Shown here piece by piece: positions 24,986-34,231 of a DNA stretch of 64,000 nucleotides. The stretch's first letter is position 1. Each line of letters starts with the position of its first letter. Origin of the DNA: B3-G11 sp036985855. Lineage in GTDB: Bacteria > Actinomycetota > Acidimicrobiia > Spongiisociales > UBA5794. The position numbers were made by a program, and so were the translations under genes. Where the stretch lies: positions 3,150-67,149 of the forward strand of contig BTQL01000007.1 in the NCBI GenBank assembly GCA_036985855.1. Direction: 5' to 3'. The notes beneath the pieces are model-generated. The model was given only the letters and a program-made list of their open reading frames with translations. It made no database searches and was not told the DNA's origin.

Positions 24986-25957
24986 GTGCCCGTGACATCC
25001 GACGAACTCGCTTGGTTCGACGACCGATTTCAAGCGGTTGCCGGAAACATCGAACGCGTCATCCAGGGGAAACGTGAATCGATCGAGCTTGTCGTGACGA
25101 GTCTCGTCGCAGAAGGCCATGTTCTCATCGAGGACGTTCCTGGGGTGGGTAAGACGCTTCTGGCGAAGTCTCTCGCACGCTCGATCGACTGCTCGTTCCA
25201 GAGAATCCAATTCACCCCTGACCTGCTTCCATCAGACGTCACAGGTGTTTCGGTGTGGAGCAGGGAGCAAGGAACCTTCACCTTCCGCGCCGGTCCGGTC
25301 TTCGCGAACGTGCTGCTCGGTGACGAGATCAACAGGGCGAGTCCAAAGACTCAGGCAGCACTTCTCGAAGCTATGGAGGAGCGTCAGGTCACCGTTGATG
25401 GAGAAACGCACATTCTCGACGCACCGTTCATCGTCATCGCAACACAGAACCCGATCGAACATGAGGGCACCTATCCCCTGCCCGAGGCCCAACTCGACCG
25501 ATTCATGATGCGAGTGACCATGGGATACCCGGACCGCGTGAAAGAGCTCGAGATGCTTCAGACGCACGGGGAACACTCGAGTTTCGTCGATCTCAAGCCC
25601 GTTGTACACGCCGAGGATGTGATTCGGATGGCTTCGATCGCCAGGGAGATCCACGTTGCGGATGTTCTGCGCGGTTACCTCATCGATCTGGCCGAAATGA
25701 CTCGATCTCATCCCGACATTCTCCTTGGCGCGTCTCCGAGGGCGACACTGTTCCTGCAAAGAGCCGCACGTACCATCGCGGCCGCCGACGGTCGTGACTA
25801 TGCAAGCCCGGACGATGTCAAATCCATTCTCACACCGGTTCTCAATCACAGACTGATCCTCCGTCCGGAAGCTCAGATGCGCGGAACGACCGTAGACGAA
25901 GTTCTCGCGCAGATTTCCGCTTCGGTTCCCGTTCCCGGGACGCGGGACGCCCGCTGA
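24986..25957 (+). CDS. MoxR-family AAA+ ATPase
   Basis: This 323-residue AAA+ ATPase of the MoxR/RavA group has the P-loop GVGKT at 53-57, Walker B VLLGDEINRA, and the sensor segment ATQNPIEHEGTYPLPEAQLDRF that marks MoxR proteins. It probably acts as a chaperone for metal insertion or protein maturation. The start is GTG 24986, four bases after GGAGGAGG. An upstream in-frame GTG adds an unconserved 29 residues. It overlaps the DUF58 gene by 1 bp, the usual MoxR-DUF58 partnership. Confidence 0.95.
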   Translation: MPVTSDELAWFDDRFQAVAGNIERVIQGKRESIELVVTSLVAEGHVLIEDVPGVGKTLLAKSLARSIDCSFQRIQFTPDLLPSDVTGVSVWSREQGTFTFRAGPVFANVLLGDEINRASPKTQAALLEAMEERQVTVDGETHILDAPFIVIATQNPIEHEGTYPLPEAQLDRFMMRVTMGYPDRVKELEMLQTHGEHSSFVDLKPVVHAEDVIRMASIAREIHVADVLRGYLIDLAEMTRSHPDILLGASPRATLFLQRAARTIAAADGRDYASPDDVKSILTPVLNHRLILRPEAQMRGTTVDEVLAQISASVPVPGTRDAR

Positions 25958-27141
25958 TGCCCACCTTTCGGGGCTGGGCGGCCACAGGGGCCGCCGCAGC
26001 GCTCGTACTTCTCTGGCTGGCATTCGGCGAGGACTTACTGCTCGCTTTGGCGATCTTTCTGATCACCGCCGTTGTCGGAGGAACGGCCTACGTCCGTGTA
26101 TCCGGTCCGAAACTTGCGCTCCGGCGCGTCATCAATCCCGAGCAGCTCCACGACGGGGAGCGAGCTCTCGTCGACCTGTCACTGGAATCCAAGCGAAAGG
26201 TCTACCGCGTACGGGTCGAAGACAGAGTGCACGGTCTCGGTTCGGCTACCTTCGTCGCGGATCGTGTGGCATCCGGGGACACGATGGCAGGGCGATATGA
26301 GGTGCTTTGCAGACCGAGAGGGGTTTACAAGGTAGGTCCATCGCATGTCTCCGTAACGGATCCAATCGGTTTTGCAGAAGCAACCTCAAAGGCAGGGATC
26401 GTTGATCGCCTGGTGGTGTATCCAAGGGTCGAAGACCTTACAGGCGTGCCCACCGGCCGCGGCCAGGATCAAACCATCAGCACGTCAAGAGCGAGCTTCT
26501 GGCACACGGGGGGAGAGGATTTCTTCACGCTGCGCGAGTACCAGCAGGGCGACGACCTCCGGAAGGTGCATTGGCCGTCGTCGGCAAGACGGGATCAGCT
26601 GATGATCAAACAGCTGGAGATGCCTTGGCAATCGCGGGCGTTCATCGTGCTCGATCCCCGCGTCGAACCTCACCAATCAGCGGAGAGCTTCGAACAGGCG
26701 GTCAAAGGCACGGCTTCGGTGCTGCGTCATCTGTTCAGAAGTGGCTACACGCCAACGATCTGGGCGGGGAGCGGCAACGGAACCGTCGTCGGGAACGCAG
26801 GGGCGTACAGACTGGCGATGGAGGAACTGGCGACGATCGCACCTCACCGATCGTTGGATCTTCGCCACCTGATCAGCAGGCTCAGACGCAGCGGCATGGC
26901 CGGCGGAGTCCTCGTGATGGTGACGGGCAGCGCGGATGAAGCTGACCTTGCCGCCTTCCAGCTTCTCAGTCAGGATTTCTACAGAACGGTGGTGCTATCT
27001 GTCGAACAAGGGGATAATGACGAGATCCTTGGGTTCGCACGAGCTGGCGCCCTCGTTGTTCGCACGACGCCAGACGGCGCGTGGGCTGACCCTTGGCGAA
27101 ACGCAATGGAGCACGGATGGTCTACCGCTTCAGCTGGATAG
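25957..27141 (+). CDS. DUF58 domain protein
   Basis: The 394-residue protein has two N-terminal membrane segments (about 8-22 and 27-46) and a beta-rich extracytoplasmic or cytoplasmic region. The DUF58 signature FFTLREYQQGDDLRKVHW is at 189-206, followed by a von Willebrand A-like fold (AFIVLDPRVE). DUF58 proteins accompany MoxR ATPases and are thought to be their membrane-linked partners. It starts with TGATG on the moxR stop and overlaps the transglutaminase gene by 25 bp. Confidence 0.92.
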   Translation: MPTFRGWAATGAAAALVLLWLAFGEDLLLALAIFLITAVVGGTAYVRVSGPKLALRRVINPEQLHDGERALVDLSLESKRKVYRVRVEDRVHGLGSATFVADRVASGDTMAGRYEVLCRPRGVYKVGPSHVSVTDPIGFAEATSKAGIVDRLVVYPRVEDLTGVPTGRGQDQTISTSRASFWHTGGEDFFTLREYQQGDDLRKVHWPSSARRDQLMIKQLEMPWQSRAFIVLDPRVEPHQSAESFEQAVKGTASVLRHLFRSGYTPTIWAGSGNGTVVGNAGAYRLAMEELATIAPHRSLDLRHLISRLRRSGMAGGVLVMVTGSADEADLAAFQLLSQDFYRTVVLSVEQGDNDEILGFARAGALVVRTTPDGAWADPWRNAMEHGWSTASAG

Positions 27142-29531
27142 CAGGTATCACAGCGATGGGGCTCGCCTTCTGGGAGCTGTCATCGGTCATGCGAGACTCT
27201 GTCACGGGAACACCGTGGCAGGTCGCAATCCTCGCAGCTGCCCTTCTGGGCGCGGGCATCACATGGACCGCGATTGCGTATCGTGCTCCCGCATGGCTCA
27301 TCCTCGTTGTCAACGCTGGTGCATTCGTCATCTTGACCGGACTCATCGTTGCACCAGAAACCCTTCTCGTCATCCTGCCCACCGGTGAAACCTGGACTGT
27401 CGTCTTCGACGAACTCGGGCGAGCCTTCGAAATCATCCAACGCAGTGTCGAGCCGGTACGGCCGGTGCCTGGACTCGTACTGCTCATCTCGCTTCTCTTC
27501 TGGACGCTAGGATTCCTGCTCACTGCAGGATTACTCAAAGATCGCCCATTTGTCGCCGTCCTCACTCCGCTCATCGTCGCAGTCCAATTCTCGATCATCG
27601 ATCGGAAGCCGAAGAGCTTTGCGCACCTCGCAATGTTCATTCTCGTTGTTGCCTTCTCTCTCATAGCGATCCGCGCGGACGAACGAGATCGTGGAACTGG
27701 ACGGCTGCAAAGAGTCAACGCCTCAGGTCCCCCAACGCGAAGACCGACGCCGGCAATCGGCGTACTGATCACCGGAACCGTCGTAGCAGGACTGCTCGCC
27801 GTCAGCCTTCTCGGCGATGCAGTGCCCTCGGACGGCTTCGTGACGTGGCGATCGGCGGCGGGTTACTCGGATGGCTACTCCGGCTCGACCTCCTACAACC
27901 CCTTCGTAGACATCAAGGCCGGTCTCATCAGCCAGACTGACAATCCGCTTTTCACGGCCAATATCGAAGGCGTTGATCCCTCGACCGTCCGGTTCCGCAC
28001 CGTGACACTCGATGTCTACGAGAATGGACGATGGGCAACAGACAGGGTCCATTTGTTCCCGCTCGACGATGAGCCGTGGATCGATCCTGCCCAGGAGTAT
28101 CGAGGCGAGACCGTCTCCGTGAAGGTAGCCATCACGATCCAGAATCTCGCTCAGCCGTGGATGCCGGCCCCCATAACGCCAACAGCGACCGTTGCCGGAA
28201 CCGAAGGTGACGGGAGATCGATGCGGGTGAGGCGACTCGATGGGTCGTTGTTCCTCCCCGGAGACGTCACGTACGAGGGGATGGTGTACACCGTTGAAGC
28301 AAACATCCCGACGTACACCGCGGAAACCCTCAGTCGGCTCGCCCGAACCGAATCCGGAGAGCTGAGCCCGCTGTTCAGGGCGGCCGAGAACGCGGGAGAG
28401 AAGATCCCTCGTCTGGAAGAGGCCAATGAGATGGTCGAGCTCGAGAATTTCGAATACTGGACCGACATACCAGACAACCTCGGCTCCGGCGTCGTCGTCG
28501 AGGCACGAAGACAGACAAAGGGCCTCAGCACGAACTTCGAAAAGGCGCTTGCTCTCGAGTACTACTTCAGGTCGTCTGGCAGCTTCATCTACAACACTGA
28601 GGTTCCAAGCCAGTGGATAACCGGTGACGTCTCGGATTGGCTCACCGATGCAGAGAATCCATACGCTCGCAACGGTTACTGCGAACAGTTCGCAACCGCC
28701 ATGGCACTCATGGGCAGAGCGCTTGGTATCCCTTCGAGAGTCGTCCTCGGGTTCACCCCAGGCGATGCGCTCAACGACACACTTGTCCAGGTGAGGGATA
28801 AGAACGCTCACGCCTGGGTGGAGATGTGGGTACCGACGTATGGTTGGATGTCCTTCGACCCAACCCCCCGGTCTGGATACGCAGCCCCCACGGCCAACGA
28901 GAGCCTCGCCGACATCCTCGAGTTCTCACCCTACGACTACGTAGAGGCGATCCCTCCCAGCCAGTTGGTAGACGACTCTGGTGGCGGAATAGGGCCGGAC
29001 GCAGGGCGCTTCGAAGCCCGCGAAGAACAGGACTCGACTTTCGTGCCGGGTGGCGGCGGCGAAGGGGAGGACATCGCCGGTCCAGACCTGCCAAGGTGGG
29101 CGACCTGGATCCTTGCAATGGGCGCCGCCGCGGGCGTTCTCGTGGCTCTTGTCCCGATCACCAAGTGGTTTCGCAGGCGCCGCCGACTTGCGAGACTCAA
29201 GAAGGGGGACATCACCGCAGCCTGGCAAGACATCACCGAACGCCTCGTCGACCTGGGAGAGCCATTCGATTCTGCGGCCACTCCACTTGAAGCCGCCGGA
29301 TCAATCGATGAGGCATTCGTTCCCCTTGCCGAGGCGTACGGCCAGTCGCTGTATGGCGAGTACGAGTCAACGACCGCTGTCATCGACAAAGCGACCGATG
29401 CTCACACACGAGCGGCGCAACACATGGCAACGCGCTACTCGCCAATCGAGCGGATCCTTGCCGCATTTCGACCCACGAGAATTATCGAGAAGTGGACCGA
29501 TCTGGTGGGCCGGAGGAACGGGAACTCCTGA
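27117..29531 (+). CDS. Membrane transglutaminase-like protein (TgpA-type)
   Basis: The 804-residue protein has about six N-terminal membrane helices (residues 1-230), an extracytoplasmic transglutaminase-core domain, a further membrane segment near 660-680 (WATWILAMGAAAGVLVAL) and a cytoplasmic tail. The catalytic triad reads Cys522 in NGYCEQFATA, His565 in AHAWVEMW and Asp581 in SFDPTP. Start ATG 27117 is preferred over a TTG 24 bp upstream. With moxR and the DUF58 gene it forms the widespread three-gene set; the substrate is unknown. Confidence 0.93.
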   Translation: MVYRFSWIAGITAMGLAFWELSSVMRDSVTGTPWQVAILAAALLGAGITWTAIAYRAPAWLILVVNAGAFVILTGLIVAPETLLVILPTGETWTVVFDELGRAFEIIQRSVEPVRPVPGLVLLISLLFWTLGFLLTAGLLKDRPFVAVLTPLIVAVQFSIIDRKPKSFAHLAMFILVVAFSLIAIRADERDRGTGRLQRVNASGPPTRRPTPAIGVLITGTVVAGLLAVSLLGDAVPSDGFVTWRSAAGYSDGYSGSTSYNPFVDIKAGLISQTDNPLFTANIEGVDPSTVRFRTVTLDVYENGRWATDRVHLFPLDDEPWIDPAQEYRGETVSVKVAITIQNLAQPWMPAPITPTATVAGTEGDGRSMRVRRLDGSLFLPGDVTYEGMVYTVEANIPTYTAETLSRLARTESGELSPLFRAAENAGEKIPRLEEANEMVELENFEYWTDIPDNLGSGVVVEARRQTKGLSTNFEKALALEYYFRSSGSFIYNTEVPSQWITGDVSDWLTDAENPYARNGYCEQFATAMALMGRALGIPSRVVLGFTPGDALNDTLVQVRDKNAHAWVEMWVPTYGWMSFDPTPRSGYAAPTANESLADILEFSPYDYVEAIPPSQLVDDSGGGIGPDAGRFEAREEQDSTFVPGGGGEGEDIAGPDLPRWATWILAMGAAAGVLVALVPITKWFRRRRRLARLKKGDITAAWQDITERLVDLGEPFDSAATPLEAAGSIDEAFVPLAEAYGQSLYGEYESTTAVIDKATDAHTRAAQHMATRYSPIERILAAFRPTRIIEKWTDLVGRRNGNS

Positions 29532-29536
29532 TTCCT

Positions 29537-29574
29537 GCCCTGCAATGTTCGGGGTGTCGATGTCGAGGCAGGGC
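29537..29574. terminator. Weak hairpin between convergent genes
   Basis: GCCCTGC at 29537-29543 and GCAGGGC at 29568-29574 are inverted 7-bp arms with a 24-nt loop in the 48-bp gap between the convergent transglutaminase and merR genes. The large loop and missing T-tract make this a low-confidence terminator. Confidence 0.25.
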
Positions 29575-29579
29575 GCAGG

Positions 29580-30077
29580 TCAACCCGATGCTTCATGTGC
29601 CTCTGTTGTCACGTCGTCCTCCACAAGCTTCAACATCTCCCTGAAGCTCGCACGGTCGAGCTCGAACTTCGTGACGTCGTCCTCGACGTCTTGTGCGATC
29701 TCGTCGATCCTCACGAAAAAAGCAAGCTGACCCTGGCGGAGAGCGTCGAGCAGCTCAGTTTCATCGTGAGCCACAGCGAACACCGACTGGCCGTCGGTCA
29801 CGAGTTTCACATTTGCAAGATGGTCGTCCATGTCGCCGGTGCGGCGTAGATACTCCCAGGCTCGACGCACACGTTGAATCGACAAGCCGTTGTCGAGAAG
29901 GCTCTTGACCACACGGAGGCCGACGAGATCGCGGAAGCTGTAGATGCGCCGTCTCCCTGGTCGACCGTCTGTCGTCTGGAGAGAGGGTTGTATCAGCCCG
30001 ACCTTGTCCCAGTACCGAAGTTGATGTGGTGTACAAGACGTCAGCCGACATGCCTGTGCGGCGGTAAAACCCTCCAA
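29580..30077 (-). CDS. MerR-family transcriptional regulator
   Basis: This 165-residue regulator has the MerR winged helix at the N-terminus: FTAAQACRLTSCTPHQLRYWDKVGLIQPS, RRRIYSFRDLVGLRVVKSLL (shown here as separate short elements of the 2-75 region), and SIQRVRRAWEYLRR. The rest is an acidic helical region (EIAQDVEDDVTKFELD) without the metal-binding cysteines of MerR or CueR. The likely start is TTG 30077 after GGGAGAACGGG. The inducer is unknown. It converges with the transglutaminase gene and lies 102 bp downstream of the DUF3040 gene. Confidence 0.85.
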   Translation of the reverse strand: MEGFTAAQACRLTSCTPHQLRYWDKVGLIQPSLQTTDGRPGRRRIYSFRDLVGLRVVKSLLDNGLSIQRVRRAWEYLRRTGDMDDHLANVKLVTDGQSVFAVAHDETELLDALRQGQLAFFVRIDEIAQDVEDDVTKFELDRASFREMLKLVEDDVTTEAHEASG

Positions 30078-30179
30078 AACCCGTTCTCCCTTTACTCATC
30101 ATGCGGACGATGCACGGTTGTCCGCTCCAGTCCTTGCCCCTTCGGTGCCCTACCAGCTGATCCGAAGCGGTTGGTCATC

Positions 30180-30521
30180 CTAGCCGTCCCTGCGCCACCT
30201 ATGTTGGAACCGCAGCAACCAATCATCGACAGCCCCGGATGTCGACCGACCGATTCGGGATGCTCTGGCTGTGAGCGCCATCCAGCCGGCGGACGCAACC
30301 ATGATCAAGAACCCGGCACCCGCGATCGCCCAGGACCGCGGGAACGATACGAACATGACAATCGCTCCCAGCACGAATACCGCCGCCGCAACACGCATCT
30401 TCCAGCGCTCGGCTCCTCCCCTGACAGCCTTTGCGACCATCTCGGCGAGCTTCGGGTCCTCTTCGTAGAGCTGGCGCTCGATTTCATCGAGGATTTTCTG
30501 CTCGTGTTCGTTGAGTGGCAT
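30180..30521 (-). CDS. DUF3040 membrane protein
   Basis: The 113-residue protein starts at ATG 30521 with the DUF3040 signature MPLNEHEQKILDEIERQL, a short acidic helix (YEEDP) and two transmembrane segments at about 43-61 and 64-84. The family is confined largely to actinobacteria and its function is unknown. Upstream in-frame sequence to 30614 lacks family similarity. Divergent from the histidine-phosphatase gene; the 144-bp gap contains TATACT on the minus strand and a set of direct repeats. Confidence 0.9.
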   Translation of the reverse strand: MPLNEHEQKILDEIERQLYEEDPKLAEMVAKAVRGGAERWKMRVAAAVFVLGAIVMFVSFPRSWAIAGAGFLIMVASAGWMALTARASRIGRSTSGAVDDWLLRFQHRWRRDG

Positions 30522-30600
30522 GTTGTTCCCGTAGTCTACGAGCGGGTTCTTCTTGTCAGTATACCTGACCCTCGATATGCCGTCGGGGTCCATATCAACT

Positions 30601-30630
30601 AGTTGACAGTTCACAGTTCCAGTTCACAGT
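30601..30630. repeat. Three short direct repeats AGTTSACAGT in a divergent promoter region
   Basis: AGTTGACAGT (30601-30610), AGTTCACAGT (30608-30617) and AGTTCACAGT (30621-30630) form two exact copies plus one single-mismatch copy. They lie 36-65 bp before the phosphatase start at 30666, and the first contains TTGACA, a -35-like hexamer. They could be binding sites for a regulator such as the nearby MerR protein, or a small slippage duplication. Confidence 0.45.
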
Positions 30631-30665
30631 CGCCCTAGCAGAGCGAACAGACAAGACTGATATCT

Positions 30666-31286
30666 GTGAACTCTCAAGGCAACAGCGAACTCTTTCTCAT
30701 ACGCCATGGTGCCGTCTCCAATCCCAACCATGTTGTGTACGGGGACCTTCCGGGCTTTCATCTCTCCCCCACCGGAGTGCTTCAAGCACATCGCACAGCG
30801 GAACACCTCAGGACCTCCAGGATCGATGTTGTCCTCACGTCCCCCATCGAGCGCGCTTTCGAAACGGCGACAGCGATCGCTCGACACCACGATATCGAGC
30901 CGATTGTCGACATCAGACTGACCGAATCGAGGCAATTCCCGCACTGGACCGGACACCGATGGGAATCGATACCTGTTCTGTACCCCGGAGAACTCGAGGC
31001 CTACATCGAGGATGCCGACGCGGCCAGAGGGCATGAGACGCTCACGGAAGTTTCGTCGCGCATCATATCGGCGATCGACGATGCAACGTCCCGCGGCTTC
31101 CGACACATTGCCGTTGTCGGTCATCAGGATCCTGTGCAAGCAACGAGGCTCGCTCTCACGGCCAGAGACCTCCGCGGATTGAGAACCGACCCGCCGCGCC
31201 ATGCTGAGGTGGTCACGCTCGTTCGCCGGGATGACGATACCTGGACCGAGCAGAATCGATGGTTGCCGATGGAAGCAACCGGCTGA
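30666..31286 (+). CDS. Histidine phosphatase (phosphoglycerate mutase-like) family protein
   Basis: This 206-residue branch-1 histidine phosphatase starts at GTG 30666. The phosphoacceptor is His14 in LIRHGAVSN, the supporting Arg63 is in SPIERAFETA, and the second catalytic His153 is in VVGHQDP. Family members dephosphorylate small metabolites (sugar phosphates, cobalamin intermediates, nucleotides); the substrate is not evident and no cob genes are near. The gene is followed after 50 bp by the cupredoxin-like gene. Confidence 0.9.
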   Translation: MNSQGNSELFLIRHGAVSNPNHVVYGDLPGFHLSPTGVLQAHRTAEHLRTSRIDVVLTSPIERAFETATAIARHHDIEPIVDIRLTESRQFPHWTGHRWESIPVLYPGELEAYIEDADAARGHETLTEVSSRIISAIDDATSRGFRHIAVVGHQDPVQATRLALTARDLRGLRTDPPRHAEVVTLVRRDDDTWTEQNRWLPMEATG

Positions 31287-31336
31287 GCCGATCGAAGTCC
31301 ACTACACTCTCGCCAGTCTTGTCGACGAGGAGCGTC

Positions 31337-31786
31337 TTGACCAACCGAACTCTATTCAAGAGTGCAATCTTCATAGCTGGAGTATTCGTTGCCCTCGTCG
31401 TGGTCGGTTCACTGGTGTCTTCAGGACCCTCACAGGCCACGGTCGAGTCCGACCGTCAACCAACGACGACCACCACGACCGAGCCACCCGCGGCAGGCGT
31501 CGTGGTTGTACTCCTCGAGAACGGTGTCCTCAGGCCATCGAACCTCGAGATCGACCTCGAGCAGATTCAAATCGTCAACTGGATCAACAACGACGACAGG
31601 GTGTTCATCATCGAGGACGCAGGAGGCGCGTTTGCCTCCGAACCTCTCAGCCCCGGCGATGAGTTCGAATTCGATTATTCGACCGTTCCACCGGGGCTCT
31701 ATCGCTACAGAGCGGTTCTCGATACCGACAGCCTCTTCGGAGGAGTACGCGTCCCCGGCGTGGTGGACTCCCGTCCGGCCCAGTAG
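31337..31786 (+). CDS. Membrane-anchored cupredoxin-like protein without copper ligands
   Basis: This 149-residue protein is assigned TTG 31337, five bases after GAGGAG; an in-frame GTG 78 bp upstream overlaps the phosphatase gene. It has a signal or anchor helix (FIAGVFVALVVVGSLV), a Thr-rich linker (TTTTTTEPP) and a small beta-barrel domain: VVVLLENGVLRPSNLEI, IQIVNWINNDDRVFII, LSPGDEFEFDYSTVPPGLYRY. This matches cupredoxin strands, but the positions where His, Cys, His and Met bind copper are not such residues, so copper binding is unlikely. Confidence 0.7.
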   Translation: MTNRTLFKSAIFIAGVFVALVVVGSLVSSGPSQATVESDRQPTTTTTTEPPAAGVVVVLLENGVLRPSNLEIDLEQIQIVNWINNDDRVFIIEDAGGAFASEPLSPGDEFEFDYSTVPPGLYRYRAVLDTDSLFGGVRVPGVVDSRPAQ

Positions 31787-31804
31787 TTCCCCGGCAGCGA
31801 AGCA

Positions 31805-32509
31805 ATGAGCCGTCCCCCGATTGCCATCGGCGCCTCGGGATTCATAGCAGTCACCTTTGGCTTGATCGCTTTCGCGCAGGACAGCGGGACAATCGCTTCG
31901 TCGGCCGCGGCGATGATCATCAGTGGTATCGCGGGCATGGCGATCGGTGGTCTCGCGGGACTCCTTCTTGTGCACGCTCGGTGGGGCGGATGGATGCTCG
32001 GATCTGCCGTTCTGGCTTCGATCTTCCTGGCTTCGGTCGGCGGATCAGTGCTCTTTTGGATCGCTCTCGGAATTGCAGCCATCTCGATCATCGGCCTCAC
32101 CGGACCCTGGTTGACACTCTGGGTGCGCCAGCAGCCGGTCGCCGATCCGCTTGGGATGATCCCCGTGGCTCTCATCGCGAGCAGCGTAGCTGCACCGATC
32201 ATCGTTGGACTTGCAGCCTACGGAGGAGTCACCTGGTTCCACTGGACGCTCGTTGGTTTCGTTGTGGTTTCGGCGTGGGCGTACGGAAGAGGACTCCCGT
32301 TCGGTATCTGGGGGTTCCGAGTCATCGTTCCGATTGTCGGTCTGTTTGTTACGATTCTGACCCCTGGTCCGGCCAGCCTCGCGATCGCTGGTGGAGCCGT
32401 CGTAGTGGCTGGAATGGCATGGAACCGCCGGGCGCGAAAGGTAACCGCAGTGATCACACCTCCGCTACCGGCACCTGTCAATCGCGGGACGTCCAACCGT
32501 GAGAACTAG
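31805..32509 (+). CDS. Polytopic membrane protein of unknown function
   Basis: The 234-residue protein has about seven hydrophobic stretches rich in Gly, Ala and Ile (for example SAAAMIISGIAGMAIGGLAG and VLFWIALGIAAISIIGL) and a basic C-terminal tail. No conserved functional motif was recognised. It starts 18 bp after the cupredoxin-like gene and overlaps the next membrane-protein gene by 11 bp, so the three are probably co-transcribed. Confidence 0.75.
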   Translation: MSRPPIAIGASGFIAVTFGLIAFAQDSGTIASSAAAMIISGIAGMAIGGLAGLLLVHARWGGWMLGSAVLASIFLASVGGSVLFWIALGIAAISIIGLTGPWLTLWVRQQPVADPLGMIPVALIASSVAAPIIVGLAAYGGVTWFHWTLVGFVVVSAWAYGRGLPFGIWGFRVIVPIVGLFVTILTPGPASLAIAGGAVVVAGMAWNRRARKVTAVITPPLPAPVNRGTSNREN

Positions 32510-32924
32510 CGACGCACTTGCGATTGCAGTGTCGGCCCTCGTCGGTGCCGTCACGGGCTGGCTGATCGCCGAATCAGTTGGCGCAGTGATCGGGACCACC
32601 ATTTCTGTGATCCTCGCCTATGTCGGTGTCAGGGCGAACATCCGGCCCGGAGTTGTCTCAACCGTACTCGTCGGGACGATGGCTGGTGGACTCATCGGTT
32701 CGAGTGTCGTCGAGGCCATCTGTCTGCCCGCGAGCTGTCGACCACTTACGGTCGCAGGCGGGCTCATCACAGCGGCGCTCTCCTTTGTTGGGGTCGGACT
32801 CGTTGCAGCTCTCGTGACACGGTCGTTCGACGAGTACAACGAACGCATCGCGGCCGGCCTGCCACCAACGGGCGTCGGCTGTGAGGGAGGGGACACGAAC
32901 AGGGACAAAGATACCGATGACTGA
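32499..32924 (+). CDS. Small membrane protein of unknown function
   Basis: The 141-residue protein is read from GTG 32499, overlapping the preceding gene by 11 bp. It has four hydrophobic helices in a glycine-rich N-terminal 105 residues and an acidic tail (EGGDTNRDKDTDD). A pair of cysteines in CLPASCRP faces the loop between helices three and four. No family was recognised. It converges with fabF across 48 bp in which I see no clear terminator. Confidence 0.7.
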   Translation: MRTSDALAIAVSALVGAVTGWLIAESVGAVIGTTISVILAYVGVRANIRPGVVSTVLVGTMAGGLIGSSVVEAICLPASCRPLTVAGGLITAALSFVGVGLVAALVTRSFDEYNERIAAGLPPTGVGCEGGDTNRDKDTDD

Positions 32925-32972
32925 TGACCCGTCCGATCCTTCGGCTATCGGTGAGCGGATGCCCTCAGGCCA

Positions 32973-34223
32973 CTAGTCCGGTGGTGCTCCGAAGATGAGG
33001 GACACATTGTGTCCTCCGAACCCGAATGAGTTCGTCATCGCTGTCGTAATGGCAACTGCTCTCGCACGGTTGGGCACATAGTCGAGATCGCACTCCTCGT
33101 CGGGTGTCTCGTAGTTGATCGTCGGTGGCAGCATGCCGTCGCGAATCGCGAGAAGGCACGCGAGTGACTCGACCGCTCCCGCGGCCCCGAGCAGATGACC
33201 GGTCATCGACTTGGTAGAAGAGACAGGGATCTCGTAGGCAGCGTCGCCGAAGGCAGTCTTTATCGCAGCCGTTTCGGTCTTGTCATTGGCGGGCGTCGAA
33301 GTACCGTGGGCGTTGATGTAGCCAAGTTCGGCTGGGGCAAGACCTGCATCGTCCAACGCCGCCGTCATCGCGCGTGCTGCGCCTGCACCTCCCGGCCGTG
33401 GCAGGGTGATGTGATAGCCGTCTGCGGACATGCCATACCCGAGAAGCTCACCGTAGATGTGAGCGCCACGGCTGCGAGCATGTCCGAGCTCCTCGAGGAT
33501 CAACACCGCAGCCCCCTCACCCATTACGAACCCGTCTCTGTGCAGGTCGAATGGTCGCGACGCTCCCTCGGGATCATCGTTGTTCGTGCTCATGGCCCGT
33601 GCAGAAGCGAAACCAGCAATCGCGAACCGGGTTATGCTCGCCTCCCCTCCACCTGCAACCATGACGTCGGCAGCGCCACGTGCAATCACGGCTGCGGCGT
33701 CACCGATGGCGTTCGCCGATGCCGCGCACGCAGTCACGGTCGTCGAGTTCGGTCCATAGAGATTGAAGTCGATCGAAGCAACCCCTCCGGCCATGTTCGA
33801 GATGATCTTGGCGATGCCGTACGGAGAGATACGACTCGGGCCGCGATCGAGGAGCACACCGATCTGTTCCTCCATCGTCTCGATCCCGCCGATTCCGGTG
33901 CCCGCAAGAACACCGGCACGCAGGGCAGCAGGGTCGTCTTCTTCATATGAAAGGCCGGCGTCTTGGAGCGCTTGTTTCGTCGCCACCCAGAACAGCTGGG
34001 AACTACGGTCAAGTCGACGCGCGTCGCGCACAGACATGTGATCGGTGATATCGAAATCCTTGATCTCCGAACCGATCTTTGTCGTGATATCGGAGACATC
34101 GACGCGCTCGATCCTTGAAACACCGCTCCTGCCGTCAAGAAGATTGCGCCAGAGTTCGTCCACACTCGATCCGAGCGCGGTTCGTGTTCCCAAGCCCGTT
34201 ATGACGACCCTGCGGCCGATCAT
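32973..34223 (-). CDS. fabF: Beta-ketoacyl-ACP synthase II
   Basis: FabF is the elongating condensing enzyme of type II fatty-acid synthesis. The 416-residue protein has the active-site Cys166 in TACAASANAIGD, the first catalytic His in INAHGTSTPANDKTE and the second in TGHLLGAAGAVE, with GFGGHNVSLIF near the C-terminus. It lies 8 bp downstream of acpP and ends the fab operon. Confidence 0.97.
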   Translation of the reverse strand: MIGRRVVITGLGTRTALGSSVDELWRNLLDGRSGVSRIERVDVSDITTKIGSEIKDFDITDHMSVRDARRLDRSSQLFWVATKQALQDAGLSYEEDDPAALRAGVLAGTGIGGIETMEEQIGVLLDRGPSRISPYGIAKIISNMAGGVASIDFNLYGPNSTTVTACAASANAIGDAAAVIARGAADVMVAGGGEASITRFAIAGFASARAMSTNNDDPEGASRPFDLHRDGFVMGEGAAVLILEELGHARSRGAHIYGELLGYGMSADGYHITLPRPGGAGAARAMTAALDDAGLAPAELGYINAHGTSTPANDKTETAAIKTAFGDAAYEIPVSSTKSMTGHLLGAAGAVESLACLLAIRDGMLPPTINYETPDEECDLDYVPNRARAVAITTAMTNSFGFGGHNVSLIFGAPPD

Positions 34224-34231
34224 CAGCAGCC

